Shown: positions 20,181 to 32,449 of the stretch, in pieces
How positions within the stretch are numbered: position 1 is the first letter of the stretch
Layout: every line of letters starts with the position of its first letter
Assembly (NCBI GenBank): GCA_015039465.1
Contig: MU130707.1
Span: 16,048 to 80,047 of the forward strand
Direction: 5' to 3'
Source of the DNA: Phlegmacium glaucopus
Lineage: Eukaryota > Basidiomycota > Agaricomycetes > Agaricales > Cortinariaceae
DNA length: 64,000 bases
Position numbers and translations under genes: made by a program
The notes under the pieces: generated by a model
Database searches by the model: none
The model's input: only the letters and a program-made list of their open reading frames with translations
Told to the model about the DNA's origin: nothing

Positions 20181-23100
20181 TCACTTGCCTTCCTCAACAG
20201 GAGCTTCATAAACAGCGAAAGCTGCCTTTTTCCCTGCTCCAACGGCCGCATGGTCCACATCAGACGACACATCTTGGTGGTGGTCCATGACATCCTGTGC
20301 ACCGCCAGTAGCACTGGAGGAAATCCATCCTTTCCTCCGCTCTGAAAACACCTCTGGTCTTCGGTCCAACAGAACATCAAGATCAGCATCGCTCAACACT
20401 CCTTGTTTGCCTTCTTTCGTATTAGGTACAACTTCGATCTTCTCTCCTTCAAGCCGAAGGAGGGCAGCCGCCATTTCCGCTATAGACTCTTTCTTTGTGC
20501 TGGGTGCCGCCGCTGCTGGCATCTTGAATTTTCCTGTACACGGATTTTCAGTAAGATCAAGGGTGTCAACACCCAAAAGGATATAATTTTGACCTTTCGC
20601 GATAATGAGAACCTCCAACTTGCGCTTCTCCGTCGCACGCTGCATGATCTTAGTTTCGACCGTGTGTGCGCTGACCAGCCTGAAAATAAGTACGGGCCGA
20701 GTCTGGCCAATACGATGTGCTCTATCTTGTGCTTGAGCGTCCATTTGAGGATTCTAAACAGTGAGATGTTAAATGTTAAACTTGCGCGTCTGTTGAGAAG
20801 ATTGAAACTTACCCAGTCTTGGTCGTAGAAAATGACAGTATCAGCCGCTACGAGATTGATACCTAGCCCACCTGCTCTAGTGCTTAACAAGAAAAGGCGA
20901 GGAGCGTCTGGGTCATCTCCACCATTTTGAAACCGATTCATCTCTTCACGACGATCGAGAGGCGCCGTAGATCCATCGATACGACAGATTGACCATCCCA
21001 TATAATCAACAGCCCATTCCTAATGAGAATGCGCTGGGGATCAGCAGGAAGAAAAACAAAATATGGATATTTTTTTACCTCGATAATATCTAGCATTGTC
21101 GTGAACTGGCTGAATAACAACACTTTATGCCCTCGCTTGAATAGCTCTCGCAATAAACGATCGAGAACCATCATCTTCCCACTCGCGTTCACGAGTTCTT
21201 CACCCAAGACCGGATATCGGGTATTTGGGTCAATAGGCCAGTCGAACAAGAAAGGGTGCGAGCACACTTTACGTAGCTGCATCACAGTATTTTGCAGCTT
21301 CATATTATTCACTTGTTTGACTATATATATAATAACTATTAGTGAGGGAGAACATAAATGCCACGAGTAATATAACTGACCTTTCGTTCGGAGTTGGTGT
21401 TCCCTTCCGATCTTTGCTTCCTCAGCTTCTTCTTCCTCTTTGGTCTTGATGACTTTTAAGCCTCGTTTGTCGAGATTTCCGCGCTCTAGACTCTCGAAAT
21501 ATTCGTCATCATCCCCGTCGACTGCGTAACCTTTTCTTCCCCCCTTGATGAACCGCTTGGAAGCCCGTCTGTGCTCGGACCCTTCCTGCTCCTCGTCTTC
21601 ATCGCTGGCCTCTTCCTCTATTGGTTCATCATCGCCAACCACTTCCACACCTCCGGTCCCACCATGGATCAACCACTTCCTCAGCCCTCCGTCCAAAACA
21701 CGATCGTATGCTTCTCTTTGCCTTACACTCAATGGAGCGTATAGCACATACTCTTTTTTCGGAGGTAAATTCATCTCCACGTCCACTTTCATACGACGTA
21801 AAAGGAAGGGTTTGAGAATAGCATGGAGAGAGGAGATAATCTGAGATGATTGCGAAGTAGGCAAGGAAGATTGTAGTTCAGGAAGATTAAACCTTTAGGA
21901 GGGGACCGACGTCAAAACTTCAGACTTTATGAGTAGGGAGTGAGGAACGTTTACCATTCTTGGAAAGTGTCGATATCGTCGAAAATATCAGGTAAAATGA
22001 AGTTGAGAAGCGACCACAGCTCGGCGAGGTTATTCTAGGAATAGTTAGGGGTATCAGTATCAAAAAATCAACCGAAGAGAGGGAAAAAACTATTACATGA
22101 AGGGGAGTTCCCGTTAAAATCATCCTGCCAGCGCTCTTATACTTCTTAATCTCCCTCATGAGCTTACAGTCTAGGTTTTTCAAGCGGTGTCCCTCGTCCA
22201 CGACAATATAACCCCAATTGTAATGCGCAAGATGCACACGGTCTTTGATGATCATTTCGTAAGTCGTCAACACAATGGGAAACGGGGCACTTTCAGCATC
22301 TTCATCTTCGTCATCTAGAGCGGGGGTATCCACGTCCATGATTTCCGGCTCATCGTCATCACGGTCATCTTCCTCTGGAAGATACGGTTCCTCTTCTTCC
22401 ATGTCATCATCCTCAGAATCAATTATGATGGTCGTCGACTTTCGAGATCGTCCACTCCTTCTCAAAGGCTCGGGTGCTTTTGCTGGAGACCTGCCCTGTC
22501 TGCCCTTGTGTCTGGATTTTGCAGTCTTCTTTGTTTGTGCTCGAGTCGTTTTCGCAGTCTTCGTGGGCTTTTTAGCCGTCTTGGGTTTGGAACCCGGCCT
22601 CAACATTACAGTTCGCCTGAGCTCCGCTCTTTCAGCAGGAGTACCGTGATATATGCAAACAGGAATCTTAAAATGATGTTAGTAACTGGCCCGTCCAAGC
22701 AAAAATGAATTGTTAAATTACTCACGTCAGGTGCGAATTTGGTATATTCATCAAGCCAGTTGTGCAGCACGCTAAGTGGGCAAACAACCAAAAAAGGCCG
22801 GGTATTGTCTTGTTCACGTAAATAGGCGCTGAATGCGATTGTTTGGAGAGTCTATTGGCATAAGGAGTTATTTTTTTAGCCATAGTTGCTTAGATTTCGA
22901 ACAAACCTTTCCCAGTCCCATCTCGTCAGCTAGAATGAGAGAAATGAAATTAGTTTCACATAGCCATAGCCACCATCCAAAATTTAAAACAACTCACCCA
23001 AAATTCCCGAGATACCATTTTGGTCGAGTGAGACCATCCACTGAAGCCCTTCAAGCTGATAAGGCTTTAGTTTCGCGCCCGTGACTAAACTAGGCTGTTG

Positions 23101-23675
23101 AAAGACAGGTGGTTCATGTTCCTCGTCTGTGTCAGCCTCAACAGCGACAACTTCGCCGTTGGAACCCTTCTTCCTCTTTCCTTTACCAGGTGCATTGAGG
23201 TTTGAACGACCGCGTTTTTTGCCAGTTTCATGTTGTTCATCATGTTCTGCCCGGAGAGCGGATTGTTTAGCTTTCTCCTCTTCCATTTGGCCTTTAAGAA
23301 TGGTAGAGTAGACCGCTGATCGGTCGAGAACGTATTGGAGTCGAGTAAGACGACGTTGAGTTTCCTTGAAAAAGGTTTATGATTATTCGACACAGCCCAT
23401 GAAAAAAAACCACACCCACCGTTTCAGCCATCGCGACAGGCTCATTGTCTTCCCAGACTTCGTCCTTGGTGCTCTCATAATCGCTCTGCTAGATGGTTCC
23501 TTCAAAAAAAAGTATTTACGTTGCCAGCTCAAGGACTTACCCCAAGACTCTGAAAATCACACTCTGACGCGTGAGTTGGAGGAGACGAAGGTGCTGTACT
23601 CGTTCCTGGGAGCGGTGAGGTGAATCGCTCAACGTCGAAATCTGGGTCCGGCGATGCAGAAACGGGCGAGCTCAT
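20181..23675 (-). CDS. SNF2-family ATPase, IRC5/HELLS(LSH)-like chromatin remodeller
   Basis: Begins [18 protein letters not shown] and ends EAPVEEGK, with about ten introns. Motifs in order: [39 protein letters not shown] (Walker A, split over exons near 22950), [18 protein letters not shown] (Ia), [11 protein letters not shown] (motif II DEGH), MILTGTPLH (III), [58 protein letters not shown] (IV), [40 protein letters not shown] (V) and [12 protein letters not shown] (VI). The PPKKEY block, the DEGH box and the split Walker A resemble IRC5/HELLS. A ~110-residue insert of Lys-rich then acidic sequence (about 22280-22600) interrupts lobe 1, and another acidic insert lies in the linker. Acts in the nucleus on nucleosomes. 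Confidence 0.88.
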
Positions 23676-23870
23676 TTCGGAACACAGGTAATGGGATATA
23701 AGTAAAGGTATGTGGCTTTATGTAAAAAGGAATGAAGCTGACCATTGCAAACGCGTCTCAGCCTGCCCTACACATGAAGCACGTGCTGACATAATTTACT
23801 CCTAACTTGAAGTTTCTTCCAAAGTCACAATACGATATTCCAAATCACTGACTAAGTAGCCGACAAATAT

Positions 23871-25658
23871 TTATGCCTCCAACAAATCATCCCCATGAAT
23901 TTTAAAGGTATCACCAGCAATTGATATACTCCCAACACGAGGACACTCCCTTCGCAGAGATTCTTTAAACTCGGTAAAAAGATTCTGAGCTTCTGGAGTC
24001 TGTTGCTCATAAAAATGACGAGCAAATGTAATCCTTCGCAAATCGGGAAAAATGGTTCGCAACGAACGGCAAAATATCATTGGTTCGTCGCGTGGAAAAT
24101 CAAAACTTTGGAATTTGATTTCGGTAACATTTTGGAAAACGGCGTTGTTCTGTATTTGCAGCGAGTCGTGTCCGAATGCTGAGAAAGCTCGAAAATATTC
24201 CATAATTGTATGGGAAATATCGAAAAAATGGGCGAAAAAGTCGAGGCTGCACGACACTTCCTGAGTGCGTTTTGGGGAAGTCATTCCAAAGGGCCTGCAA
24301 AGTTGTTCATGGAGGACAGTCCAATCTCTTGCCGACGATCCAAAGAAACTGACGTCATACATTGATGTGCATGAGGAAGGATAGATTACAAGGGAAATAA
24401 GTTTTGGTAGCCGGGGGCGGTCTGGCGAGATAGACTGTGAATGTGCGTTCAAAAAATAATCCACAAAATTATGACCAGCATCCAGAAATTCACAGTTTTC
24501 CAGAAGTGGAATAGGACTTTGTACTCTGAGATCAGTGGGGTAGGTGTAATCGAACGGGATAGATCGGTCGATTGTCAACTTCGCGAGTTTAGGGACGTGA
24601 GTCAGAAATTGAAGTAATTCATATGTGGAAACCCTCCAACATGATGATGCGACAGTGAGTTCTGTGAGCTTGGATGAAAGGAGCTCGGAGAGAGGGGGGA
24701 GAATGGCGCGCCAGAGTTCCCGGTAGGTACTGGTGAAATTAAAATTAAGACGGGTGAGGGCCTTACTGTTGGAGATAAGATGAAGCGCCCAACCCAGGAA
24801 CGGAGGTGTCAAAAGAACCGAGGAACTGATTGTCAATGTATGAAGGACGCAATTTCGCTGCGCTTCTGACGAAAGTTTTGGTTGGTATGTAGGGAAATTT
24901 TCACCCTTTGCATTGCCAGGGGGTTTAAATCTCCACCACGGTCCCGTCAACGATTCGAGCGCTGCCAGGTCCGATGGCATCGCCACTATGTTTTTAATCC
25001 TATACAAGGCCCTTTCCGCCCTCGTCTTCTCGATAAATTGATATTGTTCCTCCAGGTTCAAATCAGAGTCGCGGTGAATATGAAGTGAAGTAGCGCCTTT
25101 TTCAACGATGAGGTTGAGTAGTTCTTCAAATGCTCCTGTCCATTTGAACCCTCTGAACCTTTCAGTGCTTTTATTTCGGCTCAGGCTGCTTTGACAACCG
25201 ATGAGCCGCAAAGTTACTGTTTTAATGCTGGCCAAATTTCGAATGAAATTAGAAATGCGTCGGACTGCAAGGCAACAATCATAAGCGCCTTCGATAAGGG
25301 GCAGGACGCAGGGACAATCAGCAGGGAATAGCTGTCTGCTAAATTGGCATTCCAATGTCTCGACGTTCTTTCCGAAAAGGTAAGTTGCAATGCTAAGCCC
25401 CGAAAGACTTCCTTTGGGTTCTTCCGGCAGAGTCATTTCGTATACCAGGCCATCGAGAAAAATCGTTGTTTCTGGATCCGGGATGCCTTGTCTAGAGAGA
25501 AAGATCGGAAGAGCGATACGATTCAGGCGACGAGAAAGAACAGCTACATTGTACAGGTCGTCTGTTGAGAGGTCGTTATCCTGAAGAATCTCGAGCAAGA
25601 GTTCGGTGGGCATGTCTGCTAAGCCTGAACTTGTAGACTGTACGATCCGTGGAACCAT
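23871..25658 (-). CDS. F-box protein with leucine-rich C-terminal region
   Basis: One uninterrupted frame of 595 codons. The F-box is at residues ~14-55: LADMPTELLLEILQDNDLST then DDLYNVAVLSRRLNRIALPI. The remainder has scattered leucine-rich segments (NVETLECQF, LTISSSVLLTPPFLGWALHL, TRLNFNFTSTYRELWRAILP, LTELTVASSCWRVSTYELLQ, ITFARHFYEQQ), in the style of the large fungal F-box families. It would link substrates to SCF ubiquitin ligase through Skp1. The start at 25658 (MVPRIVQ) is chosen as the first ATG before the box; a start at the Met in ADMPTE is possible. It lies head-to-tail with the SNF2 gene, 195 bp apart. Confidence 0.8.
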   Translation of the reverse strand: MVPRIVQSTSSGLADMPTELLLEILQDNDLSTDDLYNVAVLSRRLNRIALPIFLSRQGIPDPETTIFLDGLVYEMTLPEEPKGSLSGLSIATYLFGKNVETLECQFSRQLFPADCPCVLPLIEGAYDCCLAVRRISNFIRNLASIKTVTLRLIGCQSSLSRNKSTERFRGFKWTGAFEELLNLIVEKGATSLHIHRDSDLNLEEQYQFIEKTRAERALYRIKNIVAMPSDLAALESLTGPWWRFKPPGNAKGENFPTYQPKLSSEAQRNCVLHTLTISSSVLLTPPFLGWALHLISNSKALTRLNFNFTSTYRELWRAILPPLSELLSSKLTELTVASSCWRVSTYELLQFLTHVPKLAKLTIDRSIPFDYTYPTDLRVQSPIPLLENCEFLDAGHNFVDYFLNAHSQSISPDRPRLPKLISLVIYPSSCTSMYDVSFFGSSARDWTVLHEQLCRPFGMTSPKRTQEVSCSLDFFAHFFDISHTIMEYFRAFSAFGHDSLQIQNNAVFQNVTEIKFQSFDFPRDEPMIFCRSLRTIFPDLRRITFARHFYEQQTPEAQNLFTEFKESLRRECPRVGSISIAGDTFKIHGDDLLEA

Positions 25659-25822
25659 AGGTATACTAAGACATTGTCAAACATTACGTGAAAACGGGTT
25701 GGTGTGTTCCTCACCGTAACCGACTGGAAAGTCTGTATATATGGAGAGCGCCTTGAGCGCTTGAACTTGAGGCCTTGACTGGGAGAACTTGTGCCACCTT
25801 CAAGTTGGTCAGGATTCAGCAC

Positions 25823-27059
25823 GACTACAGTGATGTGGTGCGAAAAGAGTATGGTCTATGTATATAGCAGTGTAAATAGTATGCATGAGGTCTGCCGGTT
25901 GGATTAGTCACCGATATCGGAATGAAGCTTCGAAGCAGCTGGCTTCTGAGAACTTTGATACAGCTGAGTTTTAAATCCCTGATATCTGCCTGGCGTCACC
26001 GGCATGTATCCCAGAAACTTTGCCTCAGGCTGGTCCAGCGCAGCTTACTGTCACGTCAAAACTTTACTTATTTAAATCTTAAATTATTTGCGGGTCAGAT
26101 TGTGCCAGCTCGAAGCAAGAAAGGGACGAAACAATCAACTCAATCGGCCTACTAGTACTAGGGCGCCGCGCCGCATTGAAACTCAGACCAATGCATGTGA
26201 ATTTGATGTGAATAGAAACAAACCACCTCGAGCCGGCCTTCAAGAGACTGAGAAAGAGTGGAAATAACATGAAGAGATCATGTAAATCTAATATTTTAAA
26301 AGTGAAGAATTCAGAAAGAGAAGTTGCTTGTTCGTTATGTGGTATGTAGTGTTATGCACCTGAGTGCCAGTGTGAGAGCATGCATCTATTTTAATTTTTT
26401 TTCAAGAGTAATCAATATTATACACGATTGTCGGTGATGTGTGTAAGGAAGTATATCAGCGTGAGACATTCACAGAAACCAATCCCAGGTACATATCAAT
26501 GCCCACTAACTATTGCTCATCATTTAATCATCCTCCGATCCTCCGAAAGCTCCGAATTACTAGCGCTGGTCACAAATGTAGATGCTGGTCGCCGACTTCA
26601 GTTTCGCAATTACACTTCTTGTCATTGAATGGTTAATTTCCTGAAATTGTCCTTGGTGGTGGACATTATATATAAGTAAAGGGTTCCTCAGTTCTGTATC
26701 CTTCAGGTCAGTATTGTATAATACTCTGCGATCTAACTAACTTCTGGCTAACGAGAGTACGAGCATGGAACTTCATGAAAGCCTAGAAATTTGAAAAGAG
26801 AACTTGAATTGAAGAAATGATGCCGCCGTACATCATTGATGTTGAAACTCCAACGGCCTCACATGCCGGGTTTTTAAATGAGGCTCACGCCTCCACCGAA
26901 ATAACAACTTACTTACTCTGGACTATCCTAATATTATAAGAGTACTGAAAATGACATTGTACACGCACAGCCTCCCCATTCCAACAATGGGCAACCCTTC
27001 ACACCACCCAGGTACATATCTCACTCCTTCTTTCTGCCGTACCATTCACCTTTTATCGA
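25823..27059. other. Intergenic region without a supported gene
   Basis: Divergent upstream space of the F-box gene and the S9 peptidase gene. Several short frames exist (25922-26155, 26428-26628), none with a family motif or joinable splice sites. An AT-rich stretch with TATATATAAG near 26669 could be promoter. I see no gene here. Confidence 0.4.
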
Positions 27060-27308
27060 CTTGTAGGTGAGGGCCATCGCTCCACGTGGCATATACGAGT
27101 CCCTTCAAATGCAATTATACTGGTATTTTTATAGCGTCTTCGTGAGCATTGAGTTTCTTAAAGACGCCAGGGGTTGAGAGTAAAATGTTTTCGCGCGGCA
27201 AACAAGGCCATCACCATCAACATGTGCAATCACGGAAGTTACCGGCAAGTCTTGCGTTACCTTTGAAAGCCGCATCCGCTTATAAGAACGAGCCCCTAAA
27301 GGGACTCG
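27060..27308. mobile_element. Element X, second copy, reverse orientation
   Basis: About 250 bp matching the reverse complement of the insertion at 4410-4755. It runs from CTTGTAGGTGAGGGCCATCG at the left to AAAGGGACTCG before TA at 27309-27310. The longer copy has an extra ~80 bp segment around 4610-4690. It lies only 60 bp upstream of the S9 peptidase start, so it forms part of that gene's promoter region. It contains a 61-codon open frame on the minus strand that is an element sequence, not a gene I can support. Confidence 0.55.
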
Positions 27309-27368
27309 TAACATCAGAACTACGCAGACCTATATCCCTGTCACGGTTAAAACACAATCTTAACTCTT

Positions 27369-29571
27369 ATGAGTCCATTGACAGCACCGTATGGAACTTG
27401 GACTTCGCCAGTCACAGCTGAAGCGATCACCAAAGGGGTATGATGTTTCCCATCCTAGGTTCTCAGTTATTTTGCTGAGATATAAATCCAATATATAAAA
27501 GGCAATTGGAATCGCAGACGTTATAGTCGACCGTGTTACATCAGAGGTATATCATATCGAGAGTAGACCATCGGAGGCAGGTCGGAATGTGCTCGTTCAT
27601 ACAGCATCAGGCCAAGATGTCGTTGGTGCAGGTTGGAACGTGAGAACAGCTGCACAAGAATATGGCGGCGCTGCGGCGATTGTCCACAATAAGATCGCTT
27701 ACTACTCCAACTTGTCTGATGGAGGCGTCTATCAAGTCAATGACGGTGGTCAACCTGAGCGCGTAACGCCAGGTAAGTGATGAACGCGTCTGGTGATCTT
27801 TCATATGGCTTACGCTGTATCTAGTGGGAAAGCCATACCGCTATGCATGTCTCGAGCCGCATCCCAAAAAACCGCACCTTCTGGTATCTATCCTCGAAGA
27901 CCACACCCATAGTGACCCTTCCGACGTCGTAACCACTCTAGTTGTCATCAATACGGTTACCAAAAGCCTCCATCCTCTTGTATCCGGTGCCGACTTCTAC
28001 GCTCTGCCTAGGTTCTCACCAGACGGCAATCATATTACTTGGCAACAATGGCATCATCCTGACATGCCCTGGGAAGGCGGAGAAGTTTACATCGCTGATG
28101 TTATAATCGACGACGACACCCTCTCCCTCAAAGACCAAATCCATGTGGCCGGCGTAAGAGGCAAAGTGAGCGCATGCTACCCATCATGGAGGAACAACGA
28201 CAATCTCATTTTCACATCGGATGAATCCGGATATGTCAACCCATGGAAATACACCAACGGTAAAGCTTCGCCATTGTTCCCCGAACCCATCGCAGAAGAC
28301 TTTGGAGCTCCTTTTTGGTCTTTGGGTAATTCTTTCTACGCTCTCATCGATAAGGAGGGAAAGTTTGCCTTGTTTAGTGCTATCAAAAACGGCCGCGATG
28401 TTCTTTATCTCGTTGATCTCGGTGGTGGTTCACAGCCCAAGTTAATTGAGAATCCTTTCGTGGTTATAGACTCGGTTCGAACTGTGTCTCTTGAGAGAGA
28501 ACAAGTTGTATTCAGAGGCCAGAAAACAGATGAAACGCCGGCGATCCTTCGCTGCTCTCTTTCCTCCCTCATCAAAGAGGAGTTTGTAGTCCTCAAACCT
28601 GCATCAGAAGCACCATTACCTCGCGACATTATATCGCAGCCTCAGCCAATAACTCTCAAGGTTCCACCTAACGATTCTCCTCTTCATGTCATCTATTACC
28701 CCCCATATAATCCGAAGTATTCAGGAAGTAGTATCAAAGGAGAGAGGCCACCGTGTATCGTTAGCATCCATGGTGGACCCACCGGCCTGACCAAACAAGG
28801 ATTGAATTGGGGAACGCAATATTACACATCCCGTGGCTGGGGCTGGTATATATCTCTCTTTTCTCTTACACAACCCCCTTTCTAATTTTAACCATAACAG
28901 GTTGGATGTCAACTATGGAGGATCTTCAGGATATGGGCGAAAGTATATCGAACGACTTGCCAGCAATTGGGGAATTGTCGATGTTCAAGATAGTATCACC
29001 GCCGCTCAAACACTTGGTTCCCCGGCTTACGATCTTATTGACAACAAGCGGCTTGTCATTCGTGGTGGATCAGCCGGAGGATTTACTGTCCTCGCTGCAT
29101 TATCCATCGCAAGCGATGTCAAAGCCTTCGCGGCAGCAACGTCGTTATACGGTGTTTCCGACCTCCGAAAACTTTATGAATTCACACACAAATTTGAATC
29201 TAAATATCTAGCAAAGCTCGTCGGTGGAACTCCCGAGGAAGTTTCGGAAGTTTATAAAGCGCGATCACCTATTTATCATGCGGATAATATTGTTTCTCCA
29301 TTGCTGGTAAGTAATAGTAAAAAGACAATTTACATCGGTTTTTTTTCTAAATTGGACCGTTTTTGATTATCAGATCTTGCAAGGAGAGATTGATGCTGTT
29401 GTACCCAAGAGCCAAGCTGAATCGATCTATAATAGTATCAAAAAGCGTGGAGGGGTGGTCGAGTACAAACTCTATCCTGGAGAAGGCCATGGTTGGCGTA
29501 AGGAAGAAAACATGCGCGATGCATGTGAACGAGAATTGGCCTTCTATCAAAGAGCTTTGAAGTTGACTTAA
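27369..29571 (+). CDS. S9 family (prolyl-oligopeptidase fold) serine peptidase, DPP-like
   Basis: Five exons, 27369-27437, 27502-27772, 27825-28845, 28901-29306 and 29374-29571, give 654 residues. It starts MSPLTAPYGTWTSPVTAEAI, the usual start of the cytosolic fungal S9C-like peptidases. A WD-like propeller follows (IVDRVTSEVYHIESRPSEAG, EYGGAAAIVHNKIAYYSNLS, LPRFSPDGNHITWQQWHHPD, LIFTSDESGYVNPWKYTNG) and then the alpha/beta-hydrolase domain: PPCIVSIHGGPTG, VNYGGSSGYGRKY, the nucleophile in VIRGGSAGGFTVL, the Asp in LQGEIDAVVP and the His in YPGEGHGWR. All three catalytic residues are present. No signal peptide is seen. It likely degrades peptides in the cytosol. The intron at 28846-28900 joins RGWGW to LDVNYGG. 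Confidence 0.92.
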
Positions 29572-29907
29572 CAAGCCTCCCTATTTTGGACGGCGGCCAC
29601 CTGTCCGCGTCAGTACTCAAATTTTGGATTTATCCCTTTTTCCTTTTCGTCTAAAACAAGTGTTTTGCTTAAAAGGACAAACATTTTTTTGAGTTCTACA
29701 TATTTAAGCTGTATAAAAATAAAAGGTACCATGGACTCTTATATATATATTGGGTTTCAAAATGACAAATTGATCAAGGTCTCATCAGTTGTTCTACAAC
29801 TACTGAAGTTTGTAATAGATCTTATTGAAGTCCTTGTTAAATAAATATCTGAAACAGTAATATCTAAGGTCCCTTGACAATAAGGCCGTTGCGCTCAAGC
29901 GGACTCA
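29572..29907. other. Short gap between convergent genes
   Basis: A 336-bp AT-rich gap with TATATATATA near 29741-29750. It holds the 3' ends of two genes and nothing else that I can see. Confidence 0.5.
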
Positions 29908-31316
29908 TTAGAGGGTAGAAACTTTAGTATCGTCTTCTGGCGCAGCGAACAATCTCCCTGGGTGCGCAATGTTCAAGGTGTAAATCGCCAATGTGACCAT
30001 TGCACCATCTAAAACGTCTGCTCACGAAGATCAGATATACACGACACAAGAAATGAAATGCTGAAGAAACGTACTAAAATAAACTTGAGTGCTGATAATT
30101 CGTCCGTTCCAGCCGTTCGATAGTTCGATCGTACGGTAGATCGCACTGAAAATCAGGTACGTTTAGTATGATATTGGACAATAAAGCCAGTTCCACGTAC
30201 CGAATGAACAGACAAGTCGTCATGAAAACCAATGCGTACGCCATGTGTTTCAATTTTTCCGTGCATGTTCCGCGGATCGTGGCGTCGTAATTGGTTTCTT
30301 TGTCGGAATGTGAGGCAATAGGCGAGTTTTTGGTGTAACGTAGGTAGTATTCGATCCCACAGAATGTATATGCGATGATGACCACTTGTAGAGACCGGTG
30401 GATCAATATTTCTGTTCAAATAAGCAGCAATATTATCATAAGGGCTTACCAAGCTGAAAGACGATACCAGCTAACATGATATGAGCTCCCTAATAATAAA
30501 TGGGAGTTTTAGCGAAAGAAAGAAAAACGATTAAATGGAAATGGTTATTCACTAAAGTTGCTCCCTTTGAATCTGCGGCCGTCGCGGCCATGCCTCCACC
30601 TACAGCTTGGATTACAAGTGACACAAAATCCTGAAGAGAAAAAATGATCAGCCCGAATAGATAAAAGCCTAACAGCCGGGACATACACATGTGCAAAAAA
30701 TGATGCTGTCTACAGATAGAAGAAGAGTTAGTGTTAATACTTGAGCGATAGTGTTGGGGATGGGGAACATACACAACTTGGGGCGGAGACGACTATAGGC
30801 TGGTCCAAGCCGTTGGACAAATTTCCCAAGAATGATGAAAATCGCGGCAACGAATGGCGTTGGAGCGATGATAGTACAAGTTATTCTTCCCAAAGTCCCT
30901 GTAAGCTCCCAAACAGGCGTCGGATACTATGCAAATACTCACTGAATTTGAAAAGGAATGACCAGGGATGGGGAAATGCTTGACCAAAGACGCGCTGACC
31001 ATCCCAATATTTCCAGGAAGCCACATAAACAGACAGTGGGGAGGAGCCACCACATCCGATACTTCACTGCTTGGAACAGATGCAGTGCTGGAACGAGAAA
31101 GTATCCATGAAGATAGGTTTGTACTCAAAATGATAAATCCTACATGTGCTGAGACCGAAAAGGGCGACGAATATGATCGTCACATAGCGGGTTGGAACAT
31201 AGTGATAGGGTGATAACTCGGCAATAGACAATGCTAGAATGAAATGGCGGTCAATTTGTGCTAAGTAAAACAAGCCTCGCGATGAGCTTACTAGGTCCAC
31301 CATTGGCTAAAGACAT
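29908..31316 (-). CDS. RTA1-like lipid-translocating/stress membrane protein
   Basis: Start MSLANGGPT at 31314-31316; several short introns. Blocks in order: YHYVPTRYVTIIFVALFGLS, YRMWWLLPTVCLCGFLEILG, WSARLWSS..PFQIQ, CTIIAPTPFVAAIFIILGKF, VQRLGPAYSRLRPKL, DFVSLVIQAVGGGMAATAAD, the membrane segments around HMAYALVFMTTCLFIRYVEL, YRTIELSNGWNGRIISTQVY and DGAMVTLAIYTLNIAHPGRL; stop TAA at 29908-29910. These are the hallmark segments of the RTA1/RTM1 family of seven-helix fungal proteins (AP.P.AA.FI, QAVGGG, YR.IEL..GW.G). Family members have been tied to sphingoid-base export and drug tolerance in yeast; the role here is inferred. It is the last ordinary gene before the array. Confidence 0.88.
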
Positions 31317-32440
31317 TTTAGAAGAAGGGATTAGGTTACTGAATAGTAAGAGATTGGAAGCTTGAAGCCTTAAGTATCACCCGTATACACTGCCATGCAG
31401 ACCAGTAGCTGCCCAAGATGTTCAGGAACAGACGTTTGAAGCAAGCCGCAGAAATCGAATGTTTGTGTCAGAGTAACCGCAGCCTTTACGTCGCAGCCGA
31501 CGTCAGGTCTTTAATCCATTCAATCTACTTATTCCGGGGGGACGGATAGTTTTGGCCGTTTCAATTGGGTTTCAATTTGAAAATGCACCAGTGCAAAATA
31601 CCTAGATACCTAGTATGCACTGCGCAGTCAAGGAAGGGTTGACACGTAGATTGCGAGCGAAGATCGCTTTGGACTTTAATCCAACGACCAGGCTGCTGCG
31701 GGCCTGCGGCTGGCACATGAGAATGGAAAAAGCGACCAGTGACTAAGGCACTCGATTTTATATATATTCGTGAGAGTTTCCTTAGTGGTGAAAAATGATG
31801 GACAATGGTAGAGAAAAACACGGTCAAGCCTGTCCCGAGACGGTATCTAATGAGTTCGACAAAGAAATGAGAACTCTCGAGAATGTGAGTCAGACGTTAA
31901 TGATGATTATTGATCTCAGTAAAAACAAAAGTCAGTTCAATGTCACACGCGAAACCAACTACACTAGACTAAATTGCGACCAAATGTTGACTATAGAAAT
32001 GACAAAATTTTTGACTAGTGCCTAACGATGTAAGTCGATCACCGAGAGTTTGCCACAACACTGCTTTCCCCCACCACCAAAGAATGAGGTGTGTAGTAGC
32101 TACACTGAATAACTCAAGGTTGGAATAGTAAGGGGTTGATGTTGGAGCCCAATCGGGCGCTGTTGGAATTGCAAGCAGCAAGGCTAACTAACTTCGCCCG
32201 AAAGATTTATGCACAACACCATTTTAATCCATTTCTCGCCATACCTTTCTTTTCGATTGCACCACAAGAATGTAATCTTATGCTTCTATTGTTCCAAAGC
32301 ATTTTATATTTTACTTGATTCTTTCTACTCTCGTCCAGAGCCATTTCTTTTGTTTCAACCACTTGTAGTTTAGCTTATCCCCTACTTCTCAGAGGTGAGA
32401 TCTGTATTATTTTACATTTATTACAAATAATCACCTTGTA
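31317..32440. other. Intergenic region between gene space and array
   Basis: No gene that I can support. The frames at 31561-31827 (minus) and 31795-32025 (plus) have no family motif. The array's module-3 sequence begins at about 32440 (TGTGCAAAATCACACAACTG, also at 36451 and 44434 in other units). Confidence 0.4.
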
Positions 32441-32449
32441 CTTATGTGC

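Noticed and set aside
22275..22649. Plus-strand Ser-rich open frame
   Set aside because: Antisense of the acidic insert of the SNF2 ATPase (GAC/GAA/GAT codons read backward as TCx codons).
27129..27314. 61-codon minus-strand frame in element X
   Set aside because: Falls within the mobile segment and is broken in the other copy at 4410-4755.
31795..32025. 76-codon plus-strand frame upstream of the array
   Set aside because: No family motif, splice context or second copy to support it.
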